Positions 56,008-64,000 of a stretch of DNA of 64,000 nucleotides are shown one piece after another. Position 1 is the first letter of the stretch. Each line of letters begins with the position of its first letter. Origin of the DNA: Porphyridium purpureum (lineage: Eukaryota; Rhodophyta; Bangiophyceae; Porphyridiales; Porphyridiaceae); NCBI GenBank assembly GCA_008690995.1, contig VRMN01000001.1, forward strand, positions 3,596,001-3,660,000, written 5' to 3'. A program made the position numbers and the translations under genes. Below the pieces are notes generated by a model that made no database searches, had not been told where the DNA came from, and was given only the letters and a program-made list of their open reading frames with translations.

Positions 56008-58470
56008 ATGGCGGGATACACGGCATGGGCAGGCGTGACAGCGCGCTCGAGAAGATGCAAGCGCAGCTCGGCGCGGTCGCACTGCACCATGAAGGTGGTG
56101 GCGCAAGAAAATCATGAGGAAGGACTGCAGGTCAGCAAGGTGACGCGCGTCCTGGTTCAGCCGCAGACGTCGATGCCGCAGGGAACACGCACAGATTCAC
56201 TCTCAAGACATACAGCAAGGCCTCCGCCCTCCTCACGAGTCAGTATCAAGCCGCAGCAGTTGGTTATTCATCCAGAATATGGCATAGGTCGATTTATTGG
56301 CATGGAGGTGGATCCGCAGACCGGGGAAAAGAGAGCCGCAATAGAGTATGCGGACGGCTTCTTGACTCTCACCCGTGCAGAGTGCTCTGTGCTGCTTCCC
56401 CATCGCGTCAATTTGGAAAGAACAAACACAAGGAGCAGAAAAGGCGTCGCAGAGCCGGCCTTGGCGTCACTTTATTCAACCACACGATGGGACGCAAGCG
56501 TCCGGAAGGCGAAAAGGGCAGTGAGGCAACTGGCGGTCAATCTTGCGCAACTGTACGCAACACGAAGCAAAAAGCAACGAGAGGCGTATGCTCGCAATCC
56601 GCCCGGCTTCCAAGAAATGGTGGATAAGTTTCAATATGCGCCGACACCCGACCAGCTCTCATGCATTGCTGATATTTACAAGGACTTGACCCAACGTTCT
56701 GTCCCGATGGATCGGCTCATTTGTGGCGACGTAGGTTTCGGAAAGACGGAGGTGGCTGTGCGCGCAGCGGGATTGGTCGCATTGAATGGCAGGCAGGTGC
56801 TTGTACTGTGTCCCACAACAGTGCTGGCAACGCAACATTTTCGCACCTTCTCGGAACGGCTAGGCGCCGTTGGTATTCAGGTCTCTGTCCTGACTAGACA
56901 TTCATCGGCGCGCGAAAGGCGCGCGGTACTCCAGGATATTGAGAGCGGGGCCCTCCAAGTTCTTATAGGAACTCATGCGCTGCTTTCAGAAAAGCTCTTG
57001 AGCCTTGTCTCTCAGCTGGGATTGCTGATTGTTGATGAGGAACAACGCTTTGGAGTAAATGCCAAGGAGAAAATTAAGGAACGCTGCAGTGATGTAGACG
57101 TGCTCACTCTGTCCGCTACGCCGATCCCAAGAACGTTGTACATGGGCATGTCAGGTATTCGCGAAATGAGCATGCTGCGCTCTCCGCTTCCGGGGAGGAA
57201 ACCAGTGCGCGTGGTAGTGGAGCGAGACTCTGACAGTATCCTTGAAGCAGCTGTACGATCTCAGATGGCTCGATGCGGTCAAGTTTATGTCGTGGCCCCG
57301 CTCATTCGTCACCTGACGTCGCTCATGTCACGCCTTGAGAGACTTGTTCCAGAGGCGCGTGTTCTGGTCGCGCACGGCAAAGTGTCTGACCTCGAAGAAC
57401 GCATGGTGGCTTTCTTGAACCAGAAGTATGATGTTTTGTTATGCACGCCCATCATTGAAAGCGGAATCGATGTTCCCACCACAAACACCATCATCGTGTA
57501 TCGCCCAGACAAGTTTGGCCTGGCGTCACTGTATCAGCTGCGTGGGCGCGTGGGAAGAAGTGCGGAAGAAGCGCATGCGTACCTGCTCCATGAGGGCCCA
57601 TTCTCAGAACTTACATTGGAGGCCCAAGCCCGCTTGACAGCATTGACTACGTTCGAGGAGCTCGGCAGCGGTTACGAGCTTGCCATGCACGATCTTCAGA
57701 TGCGGGGCGCAGGCGTGCTTTATGGGGTCGAACAGAGCGGCGCAGTTGATCATGTTGGTTTCGAGATGTACATGCTGTTGCTTCACCAAACTTTTCAAGA
57801 GATGCAGCACGTGCAACATGTTCCCGAAGTGGCTCCTGAACTACTTATCCGACCTGAGTCAATGTACTCTAATTTGGCCTATCGATTCCCGTTGCCGGGC
57901 ATGTCCCGCGATGATTTGATGAAAGACGGCTGGTTACCGGATGGCTGGCGTTTTGCAGAAAAGGTGCAATCTCTCAGTGAGTTAGAGGCCGCTTTTGAAA
58001 CATGGCGAAACAATGAGTCACAAAGTGCAGGTGGCATTCTGATTGACCTTGAGGACGAGATGGACTTGACACATCTAAGGAATGAATATCTGCGAAGTAT
58101 GCCGAGTTCTGAGCTTCTTGGTCTGTATTTCGTGCACTGTGAGCTGCTGCTATACATGCGTAGCTTGGGCATTTCAAAGATTCGCCCGTCGGCGACGCAT
58201 CCAAACGTGGAAATTCTCTCCAGCTGCAGTGAAATTTTCTGGCAAACACTATGCAGTGTTGCGCATCAGCCGAGAAAAAATGAAATTATTCCAGACAAGG
58301 AGGCATCAGACGCAGCGACCTTCTTCAAAGCACAGTGCCGCATTGTTTCGAAGCAGGGTATCCTAGTGAAAAGGATCGGAGCTCGGCCTTGGCAGGTGCA
58401 GCTCGTAGAGCTTAAGAAGCTGCTGCGACCGTTGTATCTTGCGCGAAGTCATTTGCTGAATTTGCGATGA
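56008..58470 (+). CDS. Mfd-like transcription-repair coupling helicase, short plastid-type form
   Basis: The protein has 820 residues. The N-terminal 75 residues are basic and Ser/Thr/Arg-rich, probably a plastid transit peptide. A CarD/RID-like segment follows (QQLVIHPEYGIGRFIGMEVD, about residue 83), then the RecG-like motor: ICGDVGFGKTEVAVRAA (Walker A, about 240-248), LLIVDEEQRFGVNAKEKIKE, TLSATPIPRTLYMGMSG, IIESGIDVPTTNTIIV and YQLRGRVGRSAEEAHAYL, with the TRG region GYELAMHDLQMRGAGVLYGV. A C-terminal TRCF-type domain closes the chain. It lacks the UvrB-homology modules at the N terminus of bacterial Mfd, as do plant plastid homologues of similar length. It may move stalled plastid RNA polymerase without direct UvrA recruitment. 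The ATG at 56008 is the first in frame. Confidence 0.93.
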   Translation: MAGYTAWAGVTARSRRCKRSSARSHCTMKVVAQENHEEGLQVSKVTRVLVQPQTSMPQGTRTDSLSRHTARPPPSSRVSIKPQQLVIHPEYGIGRFIGMEVDPQTGEKRAAIEYADGFLTLTRAECSVLLPHRVNLERTNTRSRKGVAEPALASLYSTTRWDASVRKAKRAVRQLAVNLAQLYATRSKKQREAYARNPPGFQEMVDKFQYAPTPDQLSCIADIYKDLTQRSVPMDRLICGDVGFGKTEVAVRAAGLVALNGRQVLVLCPTTVLATQHFRTFSERLGAVGIQVSVLTRHSSARERRAVLQDIESGALQVLIGTHALLSEKLLSLVSQLGLLIVDEEQRFGVNAKEKIKERCSDVDVLTLSATPIPRTLYMGMSGIREMSMLRSPLPGRKPVRVVVERDSDSILEAAVRSQMARCGQVYVVAPLIRHLTSLMSRLERLVPEARVLVAHGKVSDLEERMVAFLNQKYDVLLCTPIIESGIDVPTTNTIIVYRPDKFGLASLYQLRGRVGRSAEEAHAYLLHEGPFSELTLEAQARLTALTTFEELGSGYELAMHDLQMRGAGVLYGVEQSGAVDHVGFEMYMLLLHQTFQEMQHVQHVPEVAPELLIRPESMYSNLAYRFPLPGMSRDDLMKDGWLPDGWRFAEKVQSLSELEAAFETWRNNESQSAGGILIDLEDEMDLTHLRNEYLRSMPSSELLGLYFVHCELLLYMRSLGISKIRPSATHPNVEILSSCSEIFWQTLCSVAHQPRKNEIIPDKEASDAATFFKAQCRIVSKQGILVKRIGARPWQVQLVELKKLLRPLYLARSHLLNLR

Positions 58471-58626
58471 AACATCACAGATTCGATCATTCTCGCGTTG
58501 TCATTTTGATTTTCGTTTTGACTTGAGCAAAAGGGTGCGACGAAGATTTGCCGCTCCATTTTTCTGCATCGATCTCATTGCAGATGACTTGGTCTTTCTG
58601 GATTATGTTATATTCGTTTCAAGCAT

Positions 58627-60123
58627 TTAGGTAATCAGCGATTCTATCTCCTCAACCGTTTTGACAGCACCATCGCTAAGTACACTAAGCTTGCCATGCT
58701 CTTCGAAAAGCATATCATCCTCAATGCGCATACCCAAACCACGGAAGTGCGGCGAAACGCGATCGTCATCGGGGGGGAAGTATACCCCAGGTTCAATGGT
58801 AAACGCCATACCGACCTCAAATGGAATGTTTTTGGGCAAACTGTGTACATCGTGTACGTCCATGCCCAAGTAGTGACCGATGGAGTGTGGGTAATAGTTA
58901 AAGTAGCTGTGCGATCGACGACTCGTAGACGACATCGGTAGGGCCTTGAGATGCACAAGGCCCTGCTCAATCAGCAAGACACTGGCCGCATGTAGTTCAT
59001 CCAGATGGGACACAACTTTGTCTCGACATAACGCGATGCAGGCTTGCTCAACTTCTAGCAGCATGGAGTATACATCTCTTTGAGGCGCGGAAAAGCGCCC
59101 ACTTACAGGCCACGCGCGAGAGACGTCGCTGCAGTAGCCGTGTAGCTCGCATCCAGCGTCTACCAAAATCAAATCACCGGCTTTTGCCACATGGTCGTTG
59201 GTGATGTAGTGCAGCGTGGTGCTCCGCTCACCAGACGCAACCACAGGAGGAAAGGACATTTTGTCTGCGCCACGTACACGACACTCAAACTCCAAGCGCG
59301 CAGCAACATGCGCCTCTGGGATTTCTCGCGCCGGACTCGACCTGGCAGAAAATACGCTCCAACGAATTGTTTCATTCAGTGAATCAGACATGATATGCGC
59401 TGCTTGATGCAGCAACACGCGCTCGGATTCGGACTTCAACAGACGCATCCGGAGCAAAACTTCTGGTACTTTGTCCGGTCCAGCCGCTAGTTTTTTGAAC
59501 ATCGCTGGCGATAGCACCTGCCGCAATTGAAGCGTGAGGCCGGCGTTGACATCCGGATCAAAGTAAAGCGTGCGAGCCGAGTCAATTAAGGGCTCCAAAA
59601 CGGTGCGCAGAGCTTCGCCACCACGCAGTTCATCGACATGCGACATACCGAGCACGTACGCTGCGCGCTCTGCGCCGATCCTAGGCCCGTCCCACTGCTC
59701 CCGCACGACGTCGCGCGGACGCACGAGCAGACGTGTGTACTCTTCCGAATCGCCCTTGACACACACGAGGAGCGAATCGGGTTCTTGTAGTCCCGTCAGG
59801 TACGCTAAATTGGTGTTGGGGTGGTACATATACGGTATATCGGTGCTCATATAGTACTGCGGATTGGCCGCCACGAGCGCCAGCGACCTCGGTGGCATGC
59901 CTTGCAGAAGCGCACGCCGGCGGGCTGCCATCTCAGTTCGCGTAATGCCCGGGATCACGTCGTGCTCGCTGGTGAATGCCAAATGCGGGTGCGAGCCAGC
60001 GTACGGCTGGCCAATGCGTTTACCCCACCATTCTGGGCGAACGCTCGAGGCCGGTTTATTTCTCGCTGCCGCTGCGGCCCCCAGCGCCTGCGGCGCTCCG
60101 GAGCTTGTCCAACGCCGTCTCAT
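58627..60123 (-). CDS. Xaa-Pro aminopeptidase 3 (XPNPEP3 / Icp55 type), mitochondrial
   Basis: The protein has 498 residues. It belongs to the M24 pita-bread fold: LILVDAGCELHGYCSDVSRA (two metal Asp), SIGHYLGMDVHDVHSLPKN (His), AFTIEPGVYFP (Glu) and GLGMRIEDDMLF (Glu). Icp55/XPNPEP3 trims N-terminal residues from proteins after mitochondrial presequence cleavage. The N terminus from the chosen start (RRRWTSSGAPQALGAAAAAR) is a textbook amphipathic mitochondrial presequence. I prefer the ATG at 60123 because it gives the family length, and an ACTGTAC motif lies about 104 bp upstream. A longer frame to 60444 starts with GTG, and an in-frame ATG at 60282 is an alternative. Confidence 0.93.
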   Translation of the reverse strand: MRRRWTSSGAPQALGAAAAARNKPASSVRPEWWGKRIGQPYAGSHPHLAFTSEHDVIPGITRTEMAARRRALLQGMPPRSLALVAANPQYYMSTDIPYMYHPNTNLAYLTGLQEPDSLLVCVKGDSEEYTRLLVRPRDVVREQWDGPRIGAERAAYVLGMSHVDELRGGEALRTVLEPLIDSARTLYFDPDVNAGLTLQLRQVLSPAMFKKLAAGPDKVPEVLLRMRLLKSESERVLLHQAAHIMSDSLNETIRWSVFSARSSPAREIPEAHVAARLEFECRVRGADKMSFPPVVASGERSTTLHYITNDHVAKAGDLILVDAGCELHGYCSDVSRAWPVSGRFSAPQRDVYSMLLEVEQACIALCRDKVVSHLDELHAASVLLIEQGLVHLKALPMSSTSRRSHSYFNYYPHSIGHYLGMDVHDVHSLPKNIPFEVGMAFTIEPGVYFPPDDDRVSPHFRGLGMRIEDDMLFEEHGKLSVLSDGAVKTVEEIESLIT

Positions 60124-60226
60124 TTGGACAAGCGCCCGCAATACAGCAGGACGCAAACCTGGTCTCCACCACCGCTTGTCGCACCCGCCCGCGAGTGACT
60201 TGTGCGCCAAACCGCGTTGGGATCGA

Positions 60227-60233
60227 CTGTACT
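60227..60233 (-). promoter_or_regulatory. ACTGTAC motif upstream of the XPNPEP3 gene
   Basis: It reads GTACAGT in the gene sense and lies about 104 bp before the ATG at 60123. It falls inside the longer, less likely open frame, which supports the shorter protein. Confidence 0.4.
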
Positions 60234-60400
60234 TATTTACTGAACACCCGCAGCTCGCACGTGAACTCGCGAGTGCGTGCATCGGTGAACACGTGCAACG
60301 TTTCTCAGAATTGCAGCCTGGACGACACGCATGATACGATTGGACCACATTCCGCAGCGTCGAGCGCTGCGACACCAAGCCTTGACGACCGATCGTTTCG

Positions 60401-61762
60401 TCATATGGCGGACAGCCATGGGTGCTGCAGAAGCTGCTCGGCACTCGGCCTGCTCTGAGCAGACGGGTCCAGGGCAGATTGGATAAACTGCTGCAGCTGC
60501 TCAGACAGAGTGAAGAATTTCGGGTAGCGCGTGTACCGGAGATCAGCCTCCGCTATCATTTTGTAAGTTTGTCGCGGGGTGCTCGTCTCGAACGGAAATT
60601 CCTTCAAAAGCATGGCAAAACAGCACATGCCAATCGCCCACACATCGACGCCGGTGGAGTAGCCCTCTTGTCGCACTATTTCTGGTGCCAGGTAGAAAGG
60701 GGAGCCGTACACGCTCTTGTGACCCACCATTTCTTGCGTCTGAGAATCGTATGTGGTTGCCGTGAGGCCAAAGTCTACGAGCTTGATTGAAATACTCTGC
60801 TCGTGCTCTCCCAACGTCACTTGGTCGACAAATAAAATGTTCTGAAGCTTGATGTCCCGATGAATCACTCCCATGCTGTGTAAATATGCCGCGCCTTGAA
60901 CAATTTGTCGCATGATGTGTTTCAGAGCATTTTCCGGAAGATCGTTTCCGTCTGTCACAAAGAATTTGCGCAAGTCGCCTCCCGAGCACAACCTCATGAC
61001 AACCCTGACTACCCCATCAGCATCAAAGATATCCAGACAGCCGAGCACCGCCGGGTGGTGCACGAAACGAAGCAGTGCAAGCTCGCGTTCCAAACAGTCA
61101 TGCAATTTGGGCTCCCTGAAGTCCCTGCGCTGAATCACCTTGACTGCCACGGGCTCCTTCGTTTCCTTGTGTACTGCTAAGTAGATCTTTGCGTACGCAC
61201 CCTCGCCGATTTGAGCACCAGAAGCATACCAAGTTTCGTACTTGCGCTCAGACACGGCGCGCAACTGCTGCTCCCACAGCTCGAGAGCGGTTTCATGTCG
61301 CAGAAACAGGATTTCATGTCCGCGCGAGCCATGTGAATTCGGTTGGATGGCCAAAGAAAGGTCTCCTCGATTCACTGTGATTTTAGCCCCGTCTAGCGAA
61401 ACAACCGACACGTAGTCATCGAAGCGAGCGGATTGATGTTTGCGCTCACTGGAATTAGCCTGCTTGATCTGGAGAACGTTGGTATTGAGCTCGACGAAGC
61501 ACTGCTCACCCTTGGAGGCGCCGTGCGCGGTATCTGCCTTGTCTGGCTCCGGTTTGGTGCTTGGCCTGTTACCACGGAAAGTGACCGCCAGACTCAACTT
61601 TCGCCGCAGGCTTGTCGCTTTCGGCTCGTGCGATTTTACGCTGGCTGCCGAGCTGTCACGGCGATGCATGGAAGCGCTCAAGGAGACGCGCCGAGCGAGC
61701 TGGCCATCCTGGTTGCGCGGCAATCCGCCGGCCGACCGGGTGCGCGCAAACTCGTCGGTCAT
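60401..61762 (-). CDS. Serine/threonine protein kinase with N-terminal PH-like region
   Basis: The protein has 453 residues. The kinase domain starts near residue 180: GAQIGEGAYAKIYLAV (P-loop), VAVKVIQRRDF (catalytic Lys), YLHSMGVIHRDIKLQNILF (catalytic loop), KLVDFGLTA, SVYGSPFYLAPEIV (activation segment with APE) and VDVWAIGMCCFAML. The fold is of CAMK/ULK style. Residues about 90-170 include FDDYVSVVSLDGAKITVNRG and ALELWEQQLRAV, which reads like a PH-type membrane or peptide-binding module before the kinase. The N terminus is Ser/Arg-rich. The ATG at 61762 is used; the frame upstream begins at GTG. Substrate and pathway are unknown. Confidence 0.92.
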   Translation of the reverse strand: MTDEFARTRSAGGLPRNQDGQLARRVSLSASMHRRDSSAASVKSHEPKATSLRRKLSLAVTFRGNRPSTKPEPDKADTAHGASKGEQCFVELNTNVLQIKQANSSERKHQSARFDDYVSVVSLDGAKITVNRGDLSLAIQPNSHGSRGHEILFLRHETALELWEQQLRAVSERKYETWYASGAQIGEGAYAKIYLAVHKETKEPVAVKVIQRRDFREPKLHDCLERELALLRFVHHPAVLGCLDIFDADGVVRVVMRLCSGGDLRKFFVTDGNDLPENALKHIMRQIVQGAAYLHSMGVIHRDIKLQNILFVDQVTLGEHEQSISIKLVDFGLTATTYDSQTQEMVGHKSVYGSPFYLAPEIVRQEGYSTGVDVWAIGMCCFAMLLKEFPFETSTPRQTYKMIAEADLRYTRYPKFFTLSEQLQQFIQSALDPSAQSRPSAEQLLQHPWLSAI

Positions 61763-62125
61763 CGTCGCCGTCACTTCTGAGTGACCACGGCCCGCGCGGT
61801 GCCGGACCGGAGAAACGAATCCTGACTGAAACAGATTCCGTCCGCCTTCCGGTTGCTCACCCGGTACCGGTTAAACGCATGGTAACGGAATCCGCTAGGG
61901 TAGCGCTTCGTTCGGGGGGCAACATGGGGCGCGCTGCTGAACGGTAGGACGCCAGCAGACCATGAAGCCCGGACACAGTCATCGATGTACTACGGCGGTG
62001 CGCTCTCCGTGCACGTGGCCACTGGTAAGCCGTTTTACTGCCTGGTCAATCATGTGATCTTTTGGGTTCGTGGATTTTGTATGTACAGAAGCAATTAGAC
62101 ACGCGTCTCCCAGCTTTCAATGATC
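61763..62125. other. Intergenic region, kinase to PP2A B55
   Basis: These 363 bp lie upstream of the kinase gene and downstream of the B55 gene, both on the minus strand. I saw no RNA gene or repeat. Confidence 0.4.
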
Positions 62126-63610
62126 TCATGCGTAGTAGCAGTAGAGCGCCGGCCCCGTGGCGACGGCCGCAATGTGGCTTTTTGGGCTTGTGTGCACCTG
62201 CATGACTCGCCGCGTCGGGTCCACAAGCTCGGAAGCCGACGCGCCGGCAATCAAGTTGGCCGTGAGCGCCTCAGCCGATAGGTTTTTCCGCCCAGACGTG
62301 CCCGAGACATAGTCTACCGATGCTTCCAGTGCCGTGCCAGCACCTGTTTGTGTCGAGTACGTCTGAATAAGCGCATTGTAGCTGCCCGTGATGATCGATC
62401 CGCCGTCGTGGCTAAAATCGCTCTGAAATTTGTCAAAAATGCAGTCGTTCTCGTACAGGTCCGAAAGACGCGCGCGCAGGTGCTCGTGAACAGGGATTAC
62501 GAGCACGGGTTGTCTCTCCATATTTACATCCCACAGCCGCAGTGTCATATAGTCCCGAGTCAGGATGTAACGTCCGTCCGGAGAGAACTTGATGTCGGAG
62601 ATCGACGCAATAATCTCGCTGAAAAAGGACTGATTGGCGCCGGGGTCTTCAGGTTCCTCAAACTCGCGAACCCAGCCTTCGCAAAGCGCGCCAGCCCTCA
62701 GGTCGACCAGCTTCACAAGGCCACGGGATGAGCTGTGCATGAAGAGATTGCAATGGTGGGGATGGAACTCAGCCGCGGTAATCACCTCTGTCAAATCCTC
62801 CATGTTGTCCGGCTTGATGTCCAGGATGTTAAAGCCGACCCCGCCAGCATTCAAGTTCCACAAATTCACGCGCAGGTCGTCTGCTGAGAGAAACGTCTCA
62901 TCATCCGAGTTCATCGAAATGCTGTTGATATGGTAGGTGTGCGCGCCCGAAAAGGTGCGGCGCGGCGTGGCTGTAACGACGGGGCCCGCCGATGCCAACG
63001 CTGGCAAGTGCAGTCCAGCCACGGACTTTGTGTTTCTGCTGCCGCGATCGGCGATCGAGTCCACTGAAAAGGACGTCACGTTTTTCTGGTCACGCTCGCT
63101 TATCCGCCATAATTTGATGGTCTTGTCGTTCGAGCTGACTAGCCGGTACGCCCCGTTTACCTGCCGCACCCACCGAATCTGGTTGATCTTCTCTTCAATT
63201 TCCATTGACTTGAGATAGTCAAATTCTGGTTCGTGTGACTGGAACTGTGTCCAAAAACGAAACTCCGGAGGATCTGCACGTCTTTCTCTCAGCTCGCCCG
63301 ACTTGGCCGTCGACACCGTGCCGGCCTCTCCGGCCTTCTTGCTGGTCTTATTGCGCGCTGCATTCAACAACGCCTTCTTGCGCCGCCCTGTCTTTTTCCC
63401 CGAGTTGCGCGGCTGGTCGACGCGGCGCAACAGCACAATGCGCCCGCCGCGATCCCCCGTCGCAATCATGTCACCCTTCTCATCAAAACGGACGGCCGAG
63501 ATCATGTCTGCCTCTTGAATAACTACTCCTTGGTCCGATTCCCGTTCGCCAAACGCCTGCGCAAAATGGTATCGCAGCGGGTGCTGCACATCGGAAGAAA
63601 CCGTTTCCAT
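62126..63610 (-). CDS. Protein phosphatase 2A regulatory subunit B (B55/PR55)
   Basis: The protein has 494 residues and is a seven-bladed WD40 propeller that recruits substrates to PP2A, notably in mitotic exit. Diagnostic B55 blocks are ISAVRFDEKGDMIATGDRGG, FQSHEPEFDYLKSMEIEEKI, IRWVRQVNG, SSNDKTIKLWRISERDQKNV, NILDIKPDNMEDLTEVITAA, EFHPHHCNLFMHSSSRGLVK, then FFSEIIASISDIKFSPDGRY and YENDCIFDKFQSDFSHDGGS. A Lys/Arg-rich insertion of about 40 residues (GKKTGRRKKALLNAARNKTS and beyond) sits before FQSHEPEFDYL, where B55 normally has a short loop. The ATG at 63610 is the first in frame. Confidence 0.96.
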   Translation of the reverse strand: METVSSDVQHPLRYHFAQAFGERESDQGVVIQEADMISAVRFDEKGDMIATGDRGGRIVLLRRVDQPRNSGKKTGRRKKALLNAARNKTSKKAGEAGTVSTAKSGELRERRADPPEFRFWTQFQSHEPEFDYLKSMEIEEKINQIRWVRQVNGAYRLVSSNDKTIKLWRISERDQKNVTSFSVDSIADRGSRNTKSVAGLHLPALASAGPVVTATPRRTFSGAHTYHINSISMNSDDETFLSADDLRVNLWNLNAGGVGFNILDIKPDNMEDLTEVITAAEFHPHHCNLFMHSSSRGLVKLVDLRAGALCEGWVREFEEPEDPGANQSFFSEIIASISDIKFSPDGRYILTRDYMTLRLWDVNMERQPVLVIPVHEHLRARLSDLYENDCIFDKFQSDFSHDGGSIITGSYNALIQTYSTQTGAGTALEASVDYVSGTSGRKNLSAEALTANLIAGASASELVDPTRRVMQVHTSPKSHIAAVATGPALYCYYA

Positions 63611-64000
63611 GGCGTCAGGCGACGGGTACTTGTGCGCCTACCCCCTGCTTGGGACACGCGCTGCGAGGCCTACAGTCCTACGGCTAAGGCGAACAGATCT
63701 GGGTGGTTCAGTCCCACCGCGAGCTCCCCCCCGGAGACGGTATGACACCACCAAGGGTCCACAGACCCACAGACTTGCACGCGGCGGCCTCCGACGCGAC
63801 CTTGGAAAGACCACGACCAGCACGGCGTCCACGATGTGCTCTAATCCTCGCTTCACGCTCCTCCTCGAGCCCTTCGCACGGACGACGCGGGCGCCTCGCG
63901 ACGTCGCCCACCCTAATCGGTCGCTTCGCACACTCGCTCGGATCGGGACGCAGATCCGCCGTGCTCCCTCGCTTCCCGTGCCGGCTCTCTCTCGCGCGCC
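63611..64000. other. Upstream region of PP2A B55, to window end
   Basis: These 390 bp are GC-rich. Two overlapping minus-strand frames have Arg/Ser-rich translations and are probably noise. The next gene, if any, lies beyond the window. Confidence 0.4.

Noticed and set aside
1-64000. CRISPR arrays, transposons, retroelements, viral genes, telomeric repeats and rRNA
   Set aside because: No direct-repeat arrays, transposase, reverse transcriptase, integrase or capsid motifs, telomere-like repeats or 5S/rRNA sequence were seen in any frame or strand.

Overview
This is a stretch of a compact, gene-dense, almost intron-free eukaryotic nuclear genome. About 38 protein-coding genes are packed on both strands, and nearly all are single uninterrupted reading frames. 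The best fit is a cyanidiophyte red alga such as Cyanidioschyzon merolae or a close relative. The reasons are: (i) a circularly permuted initiator tRNA gene at 18211-18317, a gene form first described in C. merolae; (ii) only one gene (about 21456-22207) that seems to need an intron; (iii) genes expected in a plastid-bearing cell (an Mfd-type helicase, an EngB-type GTPase with a long N-terminal extension, an OPR/Tbc2-like helical repeat protein); and (iv) a sugar-phosphatase carrying a starch-binding module. The species assignment is an inference. No database was searched.

Layout. 1-13.3 kb: ATE1 (3' end only), PP2C phosphatase, an ELL-like protein, AMP deaminase, a DUF1664 membrane protein, a SAPS-type PP6 regulatory subunit, centromeric histone CENH3 and an AP-complex sigma subunit. 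13.7-22.2 kb: ribosomal proteins L21 and L11 (divergent), a PPR-like/EngB fusion, a bacterial-type Mn-SOD, the permuted tRNA-iMet with its T-run terminator, ribosomal protein SA, and a GRAM/WBP2-like gene with a probable intron. 22.2-24.3 kb has no convincing gene. 24.3-32.5 kb: two unrecognised proteins, an ARMT1/DUF89 phosphatase, a HINT protein, a 58-residue cysteine-rich protein and a CBM25-SPP fusion. 32.9-43.99 kb: D-cysteine desulfhydrase divergent from the OPR-like protein, DCP2, a type II membrane protein, a small unknown protein, a three-finger C2H2 protein and a seven-repeat ankyrin protein. 44.1-63.6 kb: a 1439-residue unknown protein, a TFIIIC zinc-finger subunit converging on MAF1, CBF5/dyskerin, a NYN-domain protein, an Mfd-like helicase, Xaa-Pro aminopeptidase 3, a Ser/Thr kinase and the PP2A B55 subunit.

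There are no operons. Genes are arranged as divergent and convergent pairs, sometimes less than 100 bp apart. Several functions recur: protein dephosphorylation (PP2C, SAPS, B55), RNA polymerase III output (TFIIIC subunit, MAF1, tRNA-iMet), translation and rRNA modification (L21, L11, SA, CBF5), mRNA decay (DCP2) and organelle gene expression (EngB fusion, OPR-like, Mfd).

The observations most worth follow-up are the permuted tRNA-iMet that also carries an anticodon-loop intron, the EngB and CBM25-SPP fusions, a GTACAGT/ACTGTAC motif that recurs upstream of start codons, a possible structured RNA at 42433-42640, and the CENH3 whose loop 1 is no longer than that of ordinary H3. No viral, retroelement, CRISPR or DNA-transposon remnant was recognised.
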